Origin: Proteobacteria bacterium UBA6503
GTDB lineage: Bacteria > Pseudomonadota > Alphaproteobacteria > UBA1280 > UBA6503
Reading direction: 5' to 3'
Assembly (NCBI GenBank): GCA_002436405.1
Contig: DJLZ01000001.1
Coordinates: 682,713 to 746,712, forward strand
DNA: 64,000 nt
Below, in pieces: positions 34,832 to 43,032 of the stretch (position 1 is its first letter; each line of letters starts with the position of its first letter). The notes below the pieces were generated by a model. That model searched no databases. It worked only from the letters and a program-made list of their open reading frames with translations, and had not been told where the DNA came from. The position numbers and the translations under genes are program-made.

Positions 34832-36375
34832 TGCCATCAAACTGCGAAACCCTGCGCCTTATTCTGGGCGATCAACTTAGTTTACAGATGAGCAGCCTTG
34901 AAGGCTGCCTGAAGACAAAAGACGTTATCTTTATGTGTGAAGTTGGCGAAGAAGCCACCTACGTCAAACATCATAAAAAGAAAATCGCCTTTCTATTTTC
35001 AGCCATGCGTCACTTTGCAGAAGAACTTAAGGCCGATAACTACACCGTTCGCTATACCCATTTTAACGACCCTGATAACGCAGGCACTTTTACCAAAGAA
35101 CTAAAGCGTGCTGTAGATGAGCTTAAACCCCAAAAGCTTGTGGTGACGGCCCCTGGCGAATACCGCGTCCAAAAGATGATGGAACAATGGGAGCATCAAC
35201 TAGGCATCCCTGTTGAGATTTTTGAAGACACCCGCTTTTATACCGAGCTTGATTGGTTTGATGATTGGATTGCCGGCTACAAAGCCCCCCGTATGGAGAA
35301 CTTTTACCAAGCCATGCGTAAAGAGCATAACATCCTGATGGATGGAGGTAAGCCTGTTGGCGGCCAGTGGAACTACGACCAAGAAAACCGTAAGCCACCA
35401 AAAGATGGCCTTAAAATACCATCGCCCACAACTTTTAAACCTGATGAAATCACCCAAGTGGTAATAGACCTCGTGGCGGATAATTTTGCCGATCACTTTG
35501 GCGACCTTGAGCCTTTTGGCTTTGCCGTCACCCGTGCCCAAGCGCTTGAGGTTTTAGAGGTCTTTATTGAAGAGCGCCTTAAGAACTTTGGCACCTATCA
35601 AGATGCGATGATTCAGGGCGAGCCTTGGATGTACCATAGCCATATTAGCTTTTACCTAAACTGCGGATTGCTGCTACCAAAAGAGTGTATTCAAGCCGCT
35701 GAAAAGGCTTATTACGACGGCGAAGCACCTTTAAATGCGGTTGAAGGGTTTATCCGACAAATCTTAGGCTGGCGTGAGTATGTGCGCGGCATTTACTGGC
35801 ATAAAATGCCTGAATACGCCCACGAAAATTACCTTGATGCACAAAACAAACTGCCATGGTTTTTCTGGACGGGGGAAACTGACCTTAACTGCCTAAAACA
35901 ATGCATCACCGAAACAAAGCAACATGCTTATGCTCACCACATTCAGCGGCTCATGGTTTTGGGTAACTTTTTACTACTGATTGGCGTGCACCCTGATGAC
36001 GTAAATGAGTGGTATTTGATTGTTTACGCCGATGCTTACGAGTGGGTAGAAATGCCAAACGTAACAGGTATGATTCTGCATGCGGATGGTGGTCTATTGG
36101 GCAGTAAACCTTATGCTGCAGGTGGCAATTATATTCATAAAATGAGCGATTACTGCGCTGACTGTAAATACAGCGTGACACAAAAAACAGGTGAGGGGGC
36201 ATGCCCATTTAACTACCTGTATTGGGACTTTATTGCCCGTAACGAGCCTAAGCTTAAAAACAACCACCGCATGGGTATGATGTTCCGTACTTACGGTAAA
36301 ATGGATGACGAGAAAAAGCAGGCTATTCGCCAGTCAGCCAAAGTGTTTATCGAGAGTTTAGATATCGAGAAATAG
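34831..36375 (+). CDS. phrB: FeS-type photolyase/cryptochrome (PhrB/CryB family)
   Basis: 514 residues. It starts CETLRLILGDQLS and has the alpha/beta antenna domain, then the FAD-binding helical domain (EGFIRQILGWREYVRGIYW; MVLGNFLLLIG). Four cysteines can hold the [4Fe-4S] cluster: Cys354 (LNCLK), Cys442 and Cys445 (YCADC) and Cys458 (ACPFNYLYWDF). This family repairs (6-4) photoproducts in Agrobacterium PhrB. Repair versus signalling cannot be decided here. Last gene of an operon with the SDR and a hypothetical gene. Confidence 0.93.
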   Translation: MPSNCETLRLILGDQLSLQMSSLEGCLKTKDVIFMCEVGEEATYVKHHKKKIAFLFSAMRHFAEELKADNYTVRYTHFNDPDNAGTFTKELKRAVDELKPQKLVVTAPGEYRVQKMMEQWEHQLGIPVEIFEDTRFYTELDWFDDWIAGYKAPRMENFYQAMRKEHNILMDGGKPVGGQWNYDQENRKPPKDGLKIPSPTTFKPDEITQVVIDLVADNFADHFGDLEPFGFAVTRAQALEVLEVFIEERLKNFGTYQDAMIQGEPWMYHSHISFYLNCGLLLPKECIQAAEKAYYDGEAPLNAVEGFIRQILGWREYVRGIYWHKMPEYAHENYLDAQNKLPWFFWTGETDLNCLKQCITETKQHAYAHHIQRLMVLGNFLLLIGVHPDDVNEWYLIVYADAYEWVEMPNVTGMILHADGGLLGSKPYAAGGNYIHKMSDYCADCKYSVTQKTGEGACPFNYLYWDFIARNEPKLKNNHRMGMMFRTYGKMDDEKKQAIRQSAKVFIESLDIEK

Positions 36376-36456
36376 TGGGGAATGGTAAGTCTATAACGAC
36401 GAAACCGAAGGTTTCTGCCGAGTATAAAACTTTGTTTTACGAGAGTGTTTTAAGAA

Positions 36457-36540
36457 GTGTCAGAGATGACCCAGATTACGTTACCGCTGCTTCCTTTCGG
36501 ACCTGACGGGGTTGGCGTAAGAGCCGTCCACCTCTGACGG
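36457..36540 (-). ncRNA. ffs: Bacterial small SRP RNA (4.5S type)
   Basis: The minus strand contains the invariant domain IV core AGGTCCGAAAGGAAGCAGC with a GAAA tetraloop in place of the common GGAA. The ends pair (GTCAGAG at 36459-36465 with CTCTGAC at 36532-36538), giving an RNA of about 84 nt. A good promoter sits immediately upstream (36546-36575). It lies divergently beside dnaX, a common alphaproteobacterial location. Confidence 0.92.
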
Positions 36541-36545
36541 TTCGA

Positions 36546-36575
36546 ACTATAGAACTTTCTGTACCCAAAGGTCAA
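36546..36575 (-). promoter_or_regulatory. Sigma-70-like promoter of the SRP RNA gene
   Basis: On the minus strand, -35 TTGACC (36570-36575), an 18-nt spacer and -10 TATAGT (36546-36551) place the start near 36540, matching the 5' end deduced from RNA pairing. The -35 box lies inside the stem-loop of the plus-strand terminator. Confidence 0.75.
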
Positions 36576-36594
36576 CCTTTGGGTTCTTTTTTTT
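36563..36594 (+). terminator. Plus-strand intrinsic terminator before dnaX
   Basis: ACCCAAAGG/CCTTTGGGT with a 4-nt loop, then TCTTTTTTTT. It would end transcripts coming from the photolyase operon. It overlaps the minus-strand SRP RNA promoter. Confidence 0.85.
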
Positions 36595-36655
36595 AGGGTG
36601 TTGTGCTACTATCAGGGCCACTTAATTAAGCACTAAAGCTAGGATACCCAAGTAC

Positions 36656-38185
36656 GTGAGCGAACTTTTCGATCTGCCATCAGACGGCCAAGAATCAGAG
36701 AACACAGTCCCAGAGAATGAAGCCCCTGCAACAGCGGCTGATCCTGTACCTGAAAAAGCTGCGCAAGAGGCCCCTAAACCAGCCGCACCTGCGGAAAAAT
36801 CTGACGCGCCTCAAGCCTCTGGGGAAACTTCAGATAAAGCCAAGCCCTACATGGTGCTTGCCCGTAAATACCGCCCTCTTACTTTTAAAGACCTTGTTGG
36901 CCAAGAGGCCTTGGTGCAAACCCTTACCAACGCCATTAAGGCTGACCGTATTCACCATGCCTACGTGCTGACAGGTATTCGCGGTATTGGTAAAACAACC
37001 ACCGCCCGTATTTTAGCCAAAGCCCTTAACTGTGAAAATGGCCCCTCAACTACTTGGGATGATGACGATAAACAATGTAAAGCCATTGCTGAAGGCCGCC
37101 ATGTTGACGTGCTTGAGTTTGACGCCGCCTCGCACACAGGTGTTGACGATGTGCGCAGCCTTTTTGAAGGTGTGGGCTACCAGCCTGTGCAAGGCCGCTA
37201 TAAAATCTACATCATTGATGAGGTTCATATGCTTTCACGCCAGGCCTTTAACGCCTTGCTGAAAACACTCGAAGAGCCACCAGCGCACGTAAAATTTATC
37301 TTCGCGACGACCGAAGTTAACAAGATTCCTGTAACGGTACTAAGCCGTTGCCAACGTTTTGACCTTAAGCGCATTTCAGTGTCTGATCTTTCTGGCCATT
37401 TCACCAGCATTTGCGAGCAAGAAGGCATTAAGATTGAACCTGCAGCCGTTGCTGCCATTTCACGTGCGGCTGATGGTTCAGCCCGTGATGGTTTGTCACT
37501 GCTTGACCAAGCTATTGCCCTTTCAGGTGGTGCTGAAATTTCAGAAAAATTGGTTTCTGAAATGTTGGGCCAAGCGGGTGCGGTGCAAATCTTTAACCTG
37601 CTCGAAAAACTCCTCGCAGGGGATGGTGCAGGTACGCTTGAAGACCTCCAAAACCTTTACCACAACGGGCATGACCCTGTGTTGATTACGCAAGATGTTT
37701 TGCGTAACTTGCACCTGCTCACCCGTTTGAAGATTGTACCTGATCTTAAAAACTCAAATATCCTTACCGAGACTGAGCGCACCATGGGTGTGCCTCTGGC
37801 TGAAAAAGCCCCACTTGATGGCCTAGGCCGTGCGTACCAAATGCTGCTGACTGCATTGGACGAAGCCAAGCGTGCCCCACGCCCGATGGAAGCCATCGAA
37901 ATGGCAATGATTCGCGTATCATACGTCGCACCGGTGCCTGCATTGCAAACGCTATTGCAAGGCCTTGGCGGTACACCTGATGTAAGCGCCGTGCCGCAAC
38001 AGGCTGCTCCAAAAGCTGAAGCACCAAAGGTAGAAGCTGCACCAGTTGAAGAGGCTCCACAACAGAGCCCTCAACAGGCCGCACCAAAAGAGCCTGCACC
38101 GTGGGAAGATGACGAAGATGATGCAGCGCCTGCTGCCCCACAACAGGAAACCCAACAACAGGATGCAGCGCCCCCAAAGATGTAG
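36656..38185 (+). CDS. dnaX: DNA polymerase III clamp-loader subunit DnaX, zero-frame (gamma-like) product
   Basis: 509 residues from GTG 36656 in the zero frame. A Pro/Ala/Glu-rich leader of about 60 residues precedes KYRPLTFKDLVGQ. Walker A is GIRGIGKTTTAR, Walker B IIDEVHMLS, the sensor region TTEVNKIP, and the clamp-loader domain III follows. A Gln/Pro/Ala linker then ends at TAG 38183-38185. One unusual point: the zinc-binding Cys set of DnaX is reduced to two visible Cys in this stretch (LNCEN; KQCKA). The stop falls just after a slippery heptamer; the tau C-terminal domain continues in the -1 frame (38179-38613). Confidence 0.92.
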   Translation: MSELFDLPSDGQESENTVPENEAPATAADPVPEKAAQEAPKPAAPAEKSDAPQASGETSDKAKPYMVLARKYRPLTFKDLVGQEALVQTLTNAIKADRIHHAYVLTGIRGIGKTTTARILAKALNCENGPSTTWDDDDKQCKAIAEGRHVDVLEFDAASHTGVDDVRSLFEGVGYQPVQGRYKIYIIDEVHMLSRQAFNALLKTLEEPPAHVKFIFATTEVNKIPVTVLSRCQRFDLKRISVSDLSGHFTSICEQEGIKIEPAAVAAISRAADGSARDGLSLLDQAIALSGGAEISEKLVSEMLGQAGAVQIFNLLEKLLAGDGAGTLEDLQNLYHNGHDPVLITQDVLRNLHLLTRLKIVPDLKNSNILTETERTMGVPLAEKAPLDGLGRAYQMLLTALDEAKRAPRPMEAIEMAMIRVSYVAPVPALQTLLQGLGGTPDVSAVPQQAAPKAEAPKVEAAPVEEAPQQSPQQAAPKEPAPWEDDEDDAAPAAPQQETQQQDAAPPKM

Positions 38186-38248
38186 CGCCCGCTCCTGAAT
38201 CTGACCTCCCTCATCAGGTGGTTGATACGGAGAACCTCACTTGGGCGC
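38173..38248 (+). promoter_or_regulatory. Candidate programmed -1 frameshift site in dnaX
   Basis: Heptamer C_CCA_AAG at 38173-38179 fits X_XXY_YYZ in the zero frame, followed by ATG TAG. Five nt later GCGCCC (38185-38190) can pair with GGGCGC (38243-38248), and inside that CCTGA (38194-38198) can pair with TCAGG (38214-38218). Slippery site, spacer and structure match known -1 frameshift signals, including that of E. coli dnaX (A_AAA_AAG). Confidence 0.7.
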
Positions 38249-38613
38249 AAATCCTTAAAACGCTGGAAAAGAAAAAGCCTTACTTAGCCTCGCAGCTAAA
38301 AACCAAGGCACGCCCTGCTGTGGTTGAAGCGGGTAACCTAGAAATTCAGCTTCCTGAAACAGGCCTTAAAACCCCTGACGAACTTGCAAAAGAGCTTAAA
38401 AGCGAGCTTGAGATTATCTACGGTATGCCGTGGGAAGTTAAAGCGATTGACGAGTTCAGCGCAGGGCGCCCCGTCTCAGAAACTTTTGTCGAAACTAAAA
38501 ACCGCGAACAAAAAGAAGCCGTTGTCGCAGCGGCTGACCATCCTGCCGTGCGCAAAGCACTTGATGCTTTTCCCGGGGCAGAGGTTACAGCGGTCGAAGA
38601 AGACGAAGAATAA
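38179..38613 (+). CDS. dnaX: DnaX tau C-terminal domain, reached by -1 frameshift
   Basis: 144 codons in the -1 frame relative to dnaX. After DVAPAPESDL and VVDTENLTWAQILKTLEKKK comes a domain whose end HPAVRKALDAFPGAEVTAV matches the conserved end of alphaproteobacterial DnaX/tau. Continuous reading through the slip gives about 652 residues, a usual tau length. GTG 38218 could serve as an independent start, but no good ribosome site precedes it and a free tau tail has no known role. The alternative explanation is a true frameshift mutation or a sequence error in the CCCCC run. Confidence 0.8.
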   Translation, partial: DVAPAPESDLPHQVVDTENLTWAQILKTLEKKKPYLASQLKTKARPAVVEAGNLEIQLPETGLKTPDELAKELKSELEIIYGMPWEVKAIDEFSAGRPVSETFVETKNREQKEAVVAAADHPAVRKALDAFPGAEVTAVEEDEE

Positions 38614-38650
38614 TTTAAATCAATCAATCTAAAACAAGGAAACTTGAGCA

Positions 38651-38950
38651 ATGAAAAACATGATGAACATGATGAAACAAGCCCAGCAAATGAAAAAGCG
38701 CATGGACGCTATGCAAGCTGAGCTTAAAACCATGGAAATGGACGGCACCGCTGGCGGCGACTTGGTAACCGTACGCGTAAACGGCGAAAACGAAGTGCTT
38801 CGCGTAAGCATTGACCCTAAAGCCGCTGACGACATTGAAACACTAGAAGACCTAGTGACTGTTGCTACAAACGATGCACTAAGCAAAATTAAAAACCACG
38901 TTTCTGAAGAGATGAAGAAAGTAACAGGCGGTATGAACCTACCATTTTAA
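38651..38950 (+). CDS. ybaB: Nucleoid-associated protein YbaB/EbfC
   Basis: 99 residues: KNMMNMMKQAQQMKKRMDAM helix, then GGDLVTVRVNGENEVLRVSI strand region, and a C-terminal helix. A small dimeric DNA-binding protein encoded beside dnaX and recR in most bacteria. AAGGAAA precedes the ATG. Here recR is 2.8 kb away, split off by two unrelated genes and a palindromic repeat. Confidence 0.94.
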   Translation: MKNMMNMMKQAQQMKKRMDAMQAELKTMEMDGTAGGDLVTVRVNGENEVLRVSIDPKAADDIETLEDLVTVATNDALSKIKNHVSEEMKKVTGGMNLPF

Positions 38951-38958
38951 TTTGGGTC

Positions 38959-39062
38959 TTTTGGGCGATCTTTTCCATTGTTTGGGTTGGGGCCGCGGTT
39001 ACGTAGTTTAACTACGCGCCCTTGCCCTGCACCTAGCAACAATGAAAAATCTCATCCCAAAA
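38959..39062. repeat. 104-nt palindromic intergenic repeat, copy A
   Basis: Begins TTTTGGGCGATC and ends (as reverse complement) TTTTGGGATGAGAT. Pairing elements are CATTGTT/AACAATG and a central perfect hairpin CGTAG-TTTAA-CTACG (39002-39016). It is the same length as, and inverted relative to, the copy at 27021-27124. Lies between ybaB and the ArsC-like gene. Confidence 0.8.
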
Positions 39063-39099
39063 TCCACCAAATTAATGAATTAACTAAGGGATAAGAAAT

Positions 39100-39453
39100 A
39101 TGTCTGCTTACACTATTTACCACAACGCACGTTGTTCAAAGTCACGCCTAACGCTGCGCATCTTGCGCCGTCAGGATATTGAGCTTGATATTGTGCGCTA
39201 CCTCGAAACCCCACCAAGCCGTGAAGTGCTTGCCAAAGCCCTAAAAGAGCTTGGCCGCGAAACCATGCTGCGTAAGGGTGAAGATGTTTTCCGTGATCAA
39301 ATCCGCTATCGTTTTAAAAACATCCAAGACGATGAGCTAATTGACCTGATGATTGAAAACCCTGAAATCATTGAGCGTCCGCTTGTGGTGGCACCTGATG
39401 GCCGTATGGCTATGGGCCGCCCACCTGAAAATGTTGAAAAACTCTTCGCTTAA
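39100..39453 (+). CDS. ArsC-family (arsenate reductase-like) protein
   Basis: 117 residues with a thioredoxin-like fold: YTIYHNARCSKSR carries the active Cys, followed by YLETPPSREVLAKAL and RPLVVAPDGRMAMGRPPE, the full ArsC/YfgD signature. It could reduce arsenate with glutathione/glutaredoxin, but most genomic YfgD-like members have unknown function and no ars genes are nearby. About 30 bp separates it from the degenerate P-type ATPase. Confidence 0.88.
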   Translation: MSAYTIYHNARCSKSRLTLRILRRQDIELDIVRYLETPPSREVLAKALKELGRETMLRKGEDVFRDQIRYRFKNIQDDELIDLMIENPEIIERPLVVAPDGRMAMGRPPENVEKLFA

Positions 39454-39483
39454 TTTTAGCGCCTAAATTAAAGGACAAACGCC

Positions 39484-41700
39484 ATGTCGACACCGCAAGC
39501 TTCTGTGAAGTCACCTATGTTCCCAACTGCTGATAAGGGCGATTTGCCAAAGGCAGCAACGGCAGGTAACACGGTATCAGCGGCTTATGCGGTGGCGCAA
39601 CAGCTGGTAAACCCAGTGCTTTACATCGCGCTGATTATTGTGGCGCTGCTTGCCTCGCTTGAGCAGTTTGACGCTGCAGGTGCCGTGCTGCTTTTGGTGT
39701 TCGGGCGTTTGTTTTTTCACATTGTACGTGCGGTAGGTGGCCAGCGCTGCTTTTACGCTGAAGAAGCCCGATACTCACTTTTTAACCGTACGCGCAAGCT
39801 TAACCTTTGGCTAAGCCTTGGCAGTTTTGCACTGGCCGCAGCCATTGCAGGGCTGTTTATTTTGCAAGGGGTTGAGGTTATTCCAGCGCTGGCAACATTA
39901 GGTGTTGTAGCGATTGTTTCTATTCCGCTTTCACTGCCATCAGCGATTGCAGCGGCGTACATGTCGCTGATGCGTCGTCTTAAAGCAGCTGGTGTTGAGG
40001 TACGTCACCCTCATGCGCTTGAGCGTATGGCCACCACCACAACCATCTTTACCGATAAAACAGGCTTTCTAACCCTAAACAACCAAACCGCTCAAGTGGT
40101 TTGGATTCCCGCAAGTAAAAGCCGTAAAACCAAAAATGCCGATGGCGAACACGTGCTGCTTAAAGGTGTCTCGTTTGATAGTTCAAAGCGCCGCCTGATG
40201 CGCCGCTTGGCAATGGTGGGTGTGCTTTGTAACGAAGCTAAAATTGTGAGCGGCCGCCCAACAGGCGAGGGGATTGATACCGCCCTTATGCGTTTTGGCA
40301 CCCGCATGATGCTGAACCACGATCAACTGTTACGCCACTTTCCCCGTGTGGGGCAGCTGCCCTTTACGGCACTTAAGCAATACGCAGCAAGCTTCCATAC
40401 CCATAAGGGTAAAACCCTTGCAGCCGTTAAAGGCGCGCCTGAAGCTGTGGCACACCTATGCGGCTACACCGATGAAAAACCAGCCCCGTGGCTGCAAGAA
40501 GTTAAAAACCTTGCCGATGGTGGCTACGAGGTTTTGGCCTTTGCCGGTGGCCCTGTAAAAGGCACCGACTACAGCGACCTTCAGAACCTAGAGTTTCAAG
40601 GCCTTGTGGCCTTTGTTGATCCACCACGTGGTGATGTGGCCAATGCCGTTGGCCAATGTCGTGTGGCTGGGGTTGATGTTAAAATGATTACGGGTGACCA
40701 CCCTTACACAGCGCTTAATGTAGCAAAAGAACTAGGCATTGCCGCCCGTATGGATGAAGTTATCACAGGCCCGCAACTGCACGAACTTAACCCTAAGGGC
40801 GATAAGTTTGCCGCCTGCGTTGCACAAGCTAAAGTGTTTGCACGTATTTCACCAATGCAAAAACAACAGATTATCGAAGCTGCTGTCGCCATGGGTGACC
40901 GTGTGATTGCCACAGGTAGTAAACGTGATGATTTGCCAGCCCTCGCGCAAGCGCACATTGCCGTGGCCACGGGCCAAAAAGGGGTAGACCTTGCCCGTAA
41001 CGCAGCAGACGTTGTGATTACCAACGATACATTCTCGTCACTGGCGGATGCCTTGCTTTCAGCCCGTGCAAGCCTTGCCAACAGCCGTAAAACTGCCACC
41101 TTTATGGTGGGTTTTGGCTTGAGCCTGATGGTGCTTTTTGCAGCCTGCGCCGCCCTAGGTTTGGCAATGCCCCTCACGGTTATGCAGCTTGTATGGCTAC
41201 AGCTGCTTACTTTAGGTGCAGCATATAAACTTTATATGCACGAACACACTGAAAAAGCCCTTACACGTAAGCACCCGTACCAACCGCGTGAGTATGTGCT
41301 CAACCGCGCTACATTAATTCAAGCTGTGCTTAACGGTCTATTTGTAGGGGGTGCAACGGCATACTCATACATGTTCAGCATGAACCAACTGGCCTACACG
41401 CATACCCAAGCTTGCGCTGCAGCACTGCTTGTACTGGTGATTGCCCAAAGCATGTTTATGCTAAGTTGTCGCACACGTTTTAGCCTTGCATTCAGCAAGG
41501 GTTTATTTAAAAACGGCTGGCTGTGGCTAGTGGTTATCGGCAGCTTTGTGATTCATGTGGGCGCTATGTATATTGGCCCTGCACAAGAAGTACTGCAAAT
41601 CCACGCCCCAACCTTGATGATTTGGCAGCACATGGCAGTTTACGCTGTGATTGCATTTTGTTTTATGGAAGCCGTAAAGATGGTTGTTCGGAAGGTTTAA
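39484..41700 (+). CDS. Degenerate P-type ATPase lacking the actuator domain
   Basis: 738 residues. It keeps the phosphorylation motif as DKTGFLT (Asp191; the normal Thr is Phe), an N-domain KGAPEAV, DPPRGDV, and MITGDHPYT (401-409). The hinge motif GDGxNDxPAL is altered to GSKRDDLPAL (478-487), losing the first Mg-binding Asp. The linker between the second and third helices is only about 25-30 residues, so the actuator domain with its TGE loop is missing. The M4 motif is PLSLPS. At least six C-terminal helices are present. It is therefore probably unable to complete the normal P-type pumping cycle and may be a pseudoenzyme. Confidence 0.8.
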   Translation: MSTPQASVKSPMFPTADKGDLPKAATAGNTVSAAYAVAQQLVNPVLYIALIIVALLASLEQFDAAGAVLLLVFGRLFFHIVRAVGGQRCFYAEEARYSLFNRTRKLNLWLSLGSFALAAAIAGLFILQGVEVIPALATLGVVAIVSIPLSLPSAIAAAYMSLMRRLKAAGVEVRHPHALERMATTTTIFTDKTGFLTLNNQTAQVVWIPASKSRKTKNADGEHVLLKGVSFDSSKRRLMRRLAMVGVLCNEAKIVSGRPTGEGIDTALMRFGTRMMLNHDQLLRHFPRVGQLPFTALKQYAASFHTHKGKTLAAVKGAPEAVAHLCGYTDEKPAPWLQEVKNLADGGYEVLAFAGGPVKGTDYSDLQNLEFQGLVAFVDPPRGDVANAVGQCRVAGVDVKMITGDHPYTALNVAKELGIAARMDEVITGPQLHELNPKGDKFAACVAQAKVFARISPMQKQQIIEAAVAMGDRVIATGSKRDDLPALAQAHIAVATGQKGVDLARNAADVVITNDTFSSLADALLSARASLANSRKTATFMVGFGLSLMVLFAACAALGLAMPLTVMQLVWLQLLTLGAAYKLYMHEHTEKALTRKHPYQPREYVLNRATLIQAVLNGLFVGGATAYSYMFSMNQLAYTHTQACAAALLVLVIAQSMFMLSCRTRFSLAFSKGLFKNGWLWLVVIGSFVIHVGAMYIGPAQEVLQIHAPTLMIWQHMAVYAVIAFCFMEAVKMVVRKV

Positions 41701-41759
41701 TTCCGTTATAACATCTGTATACAATCTTAAGAATTAGAGCATAGTTAGGTAGCAATATT

Positions 41760-42350
41760 ATGATTCCACAACCGCTTGAAGACCTGATGAAAACCCTTAG
41801 CAAAGTGCCAGGCTTTGGCCGCCGCAGTGCGCAGCGTGCTGCTCTGCATTTGCTAACCCACAAAGATCATCTGCAAAAGCTTCAAGCTGACCTTGCAACC
41901 GTTATGCGTGATACCAAAACATGCACCACTTGCAACAGCATTGCCTTGCATGACCCTTGCCACATTTGCACCGACACCAAGCGCCACAACAATACCCTGT
42001 GTATTGTTGAAGAAGTGGCTGACCTTTGGGCGATTGAGCGCAGCGGCGCTTTTCGTGGTCAGTACTATGTTCTAGGTGGGTTGCTAAGCGCCATTGACGG
42101 CATTGGCCCTGATGAAATTGGCGTGCCTAAAATCCTAAGCCGATTGGTGAATAGCGAATTTTCTGAGGTTATTTTGGCTCTTTCAGCCAGTATGGATGGC
42201 CAAACAACAGCGCACCTGATTGCCTCTAAAATTAAGCCGCTGGGTATTGAAGTAACAACCCTTGCAAAAGGCCTACCTATGGGCGCTGAGATTGACTACA
42301 TGGATGAGGGGACACTCTCATTCGCGTTGCAGGGTCGAAGAGGCGTATAA
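41760..42350 (+). CDS. recR: Recombination protein RecR
   Basis: 196 residues: N-terminal HhH region KVPGFGRRSAQRAALHLL, a C4 zinc finger (CTTC ... CHIC), and a Toprim domain (LCIVEEVADLWAIERSG; YYVLGGLLSAIDGIGPDEIG). It acts with RecFO in RecA loading at gaps. Stops 2 bp before the thioredoxin-like gene. Confidence 0.96.
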   Translation: MIPQPLEDLMKTLSKVPGFGRRSAQRAALHLLTHKDHLQKLQADLATVMRDTKTCTTCNSIALHDPCHICTDTKRHNNTLCIVEEVADLWAIERSGAFRGQYYVLGGLLSAIDGIGPDEIGVPKILSRLVNSEFSEVILALSASMDGQTTAHLIASKIKPLGIEVTTLAKGLPMGAEIDYMDEGTLSFALQGRRGV

Positions 42351-42352
42351 CC

Positions 42353-42904
42353 ATGGCTTTGATGGAAACACCCCTTGCCAACACCAGCTTTAAAGCACCA
42401 GATTTTTCGTTAAAAGGTGTCGACGGGAAAACCTATAGCCTCGCTGATGTTAAGGGCGAAAAGGGCACGTTGGTGATGTTCATCTGTAATCACTGCCCTT
42501 ACGTTAAAGGCATTACCGACCGCCTAGCCTCAACCATGGAAGCGTTGCAGCAAAACGGCATTGGCGTGATTGCTATTATGGCCAATGACACTGAAAACTA
42601 CCCTGCTGATAGCTTTGACAACATGAAGGTTTTTGCCCAAGAAAACGGCTTTACCTTCCCTTATGTTATTGATGAAACGCAAGCCGTTGCAAAGGCCTAC
42701 GACGCTGTTTGCACGCCCGACTTTTTTGGCTTCGATGCCGACCTTAACCTGCAATACCGTGGCCGCCTAGACAGCAGCGGTAAAAACCCAGCCGCACAAG
42801 ACACTGTGCCTGAACTTAAAAACGCCATGCTTGAAGTTGCAGCAGGTGAGGCTATCTCACACCCGCAAACCCCGAGTATGGGTTGCTCAATTAAGTGGAA
42901 GTAA
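42353..42904 (+). CDS. Thioredoxin-fold (peroxiredoxin-like) protein with NHCPYV motif
   Basis: 183 residues, AhpC/TSA-type fold. The active site FICNHCPYVKGITDRL holds a CxxC (C-N-H-C). VIDETQAVAKAYDAVCTPDFFGF contains the cis-Pro region, and TPSMGCSIKW closes the protein. This subfamily is widespread, is presumed a thiol reductase, and has no settled substrate. Begins 2 bp after recR, so the two are co-transcribed. Confidence 0.87.
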   Translation: MALMETPLANTSFKAPDFSLKGVDGKTYSLADVKGEKGTLVMFICNHCPYVKGITDRLASTMEALQQNGIGVIAIMANDTENYPADSFDNMKVFAQENGFTFPYVIDETQAVAKAYDAVCTPDFFGFDADLNLQYRGRLDSSGKNPAAQDTVPELKNAMLEVAAGEAISHPQTPSMGCSIKWK

Positions 42905-42925
42905 CCTCCCTTAAACACACATTTT

Positions 42926-42981
42926 AGGCACCCCCTTGCATTCGTGTAAGTGATGGGGTATTGTGCCTGTCCTGATTTTTT
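42926..42981 (+). terminator. Long hairpin with UUCG tetraloop plus U-run
   Basis: AGGCAC (42926-42931) pairs with GTGCCT (42963-42968); inside, CCCC/GGGG and TTGCA/TGTAA close a TTCG tetraloop. ATTTTTTC follows 6 nt later. Probable terminator of recR and the thioredoxin-like gene. Confidence 0.6.
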
Positions 42982-43032
42982 CAGCATCTTATTTCCTTTT
43001 TCTTCTGTCTCTCCACTTTAGAGGTACTCTCT

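Noticed and set aside
36457..36540. SRP RNA on the plus strand, co-directed with dnaX
   Set aside because: The conserved GGTCCGAAAGGAAGCAGC core and a promoter with correct spacing are on the minus strand.
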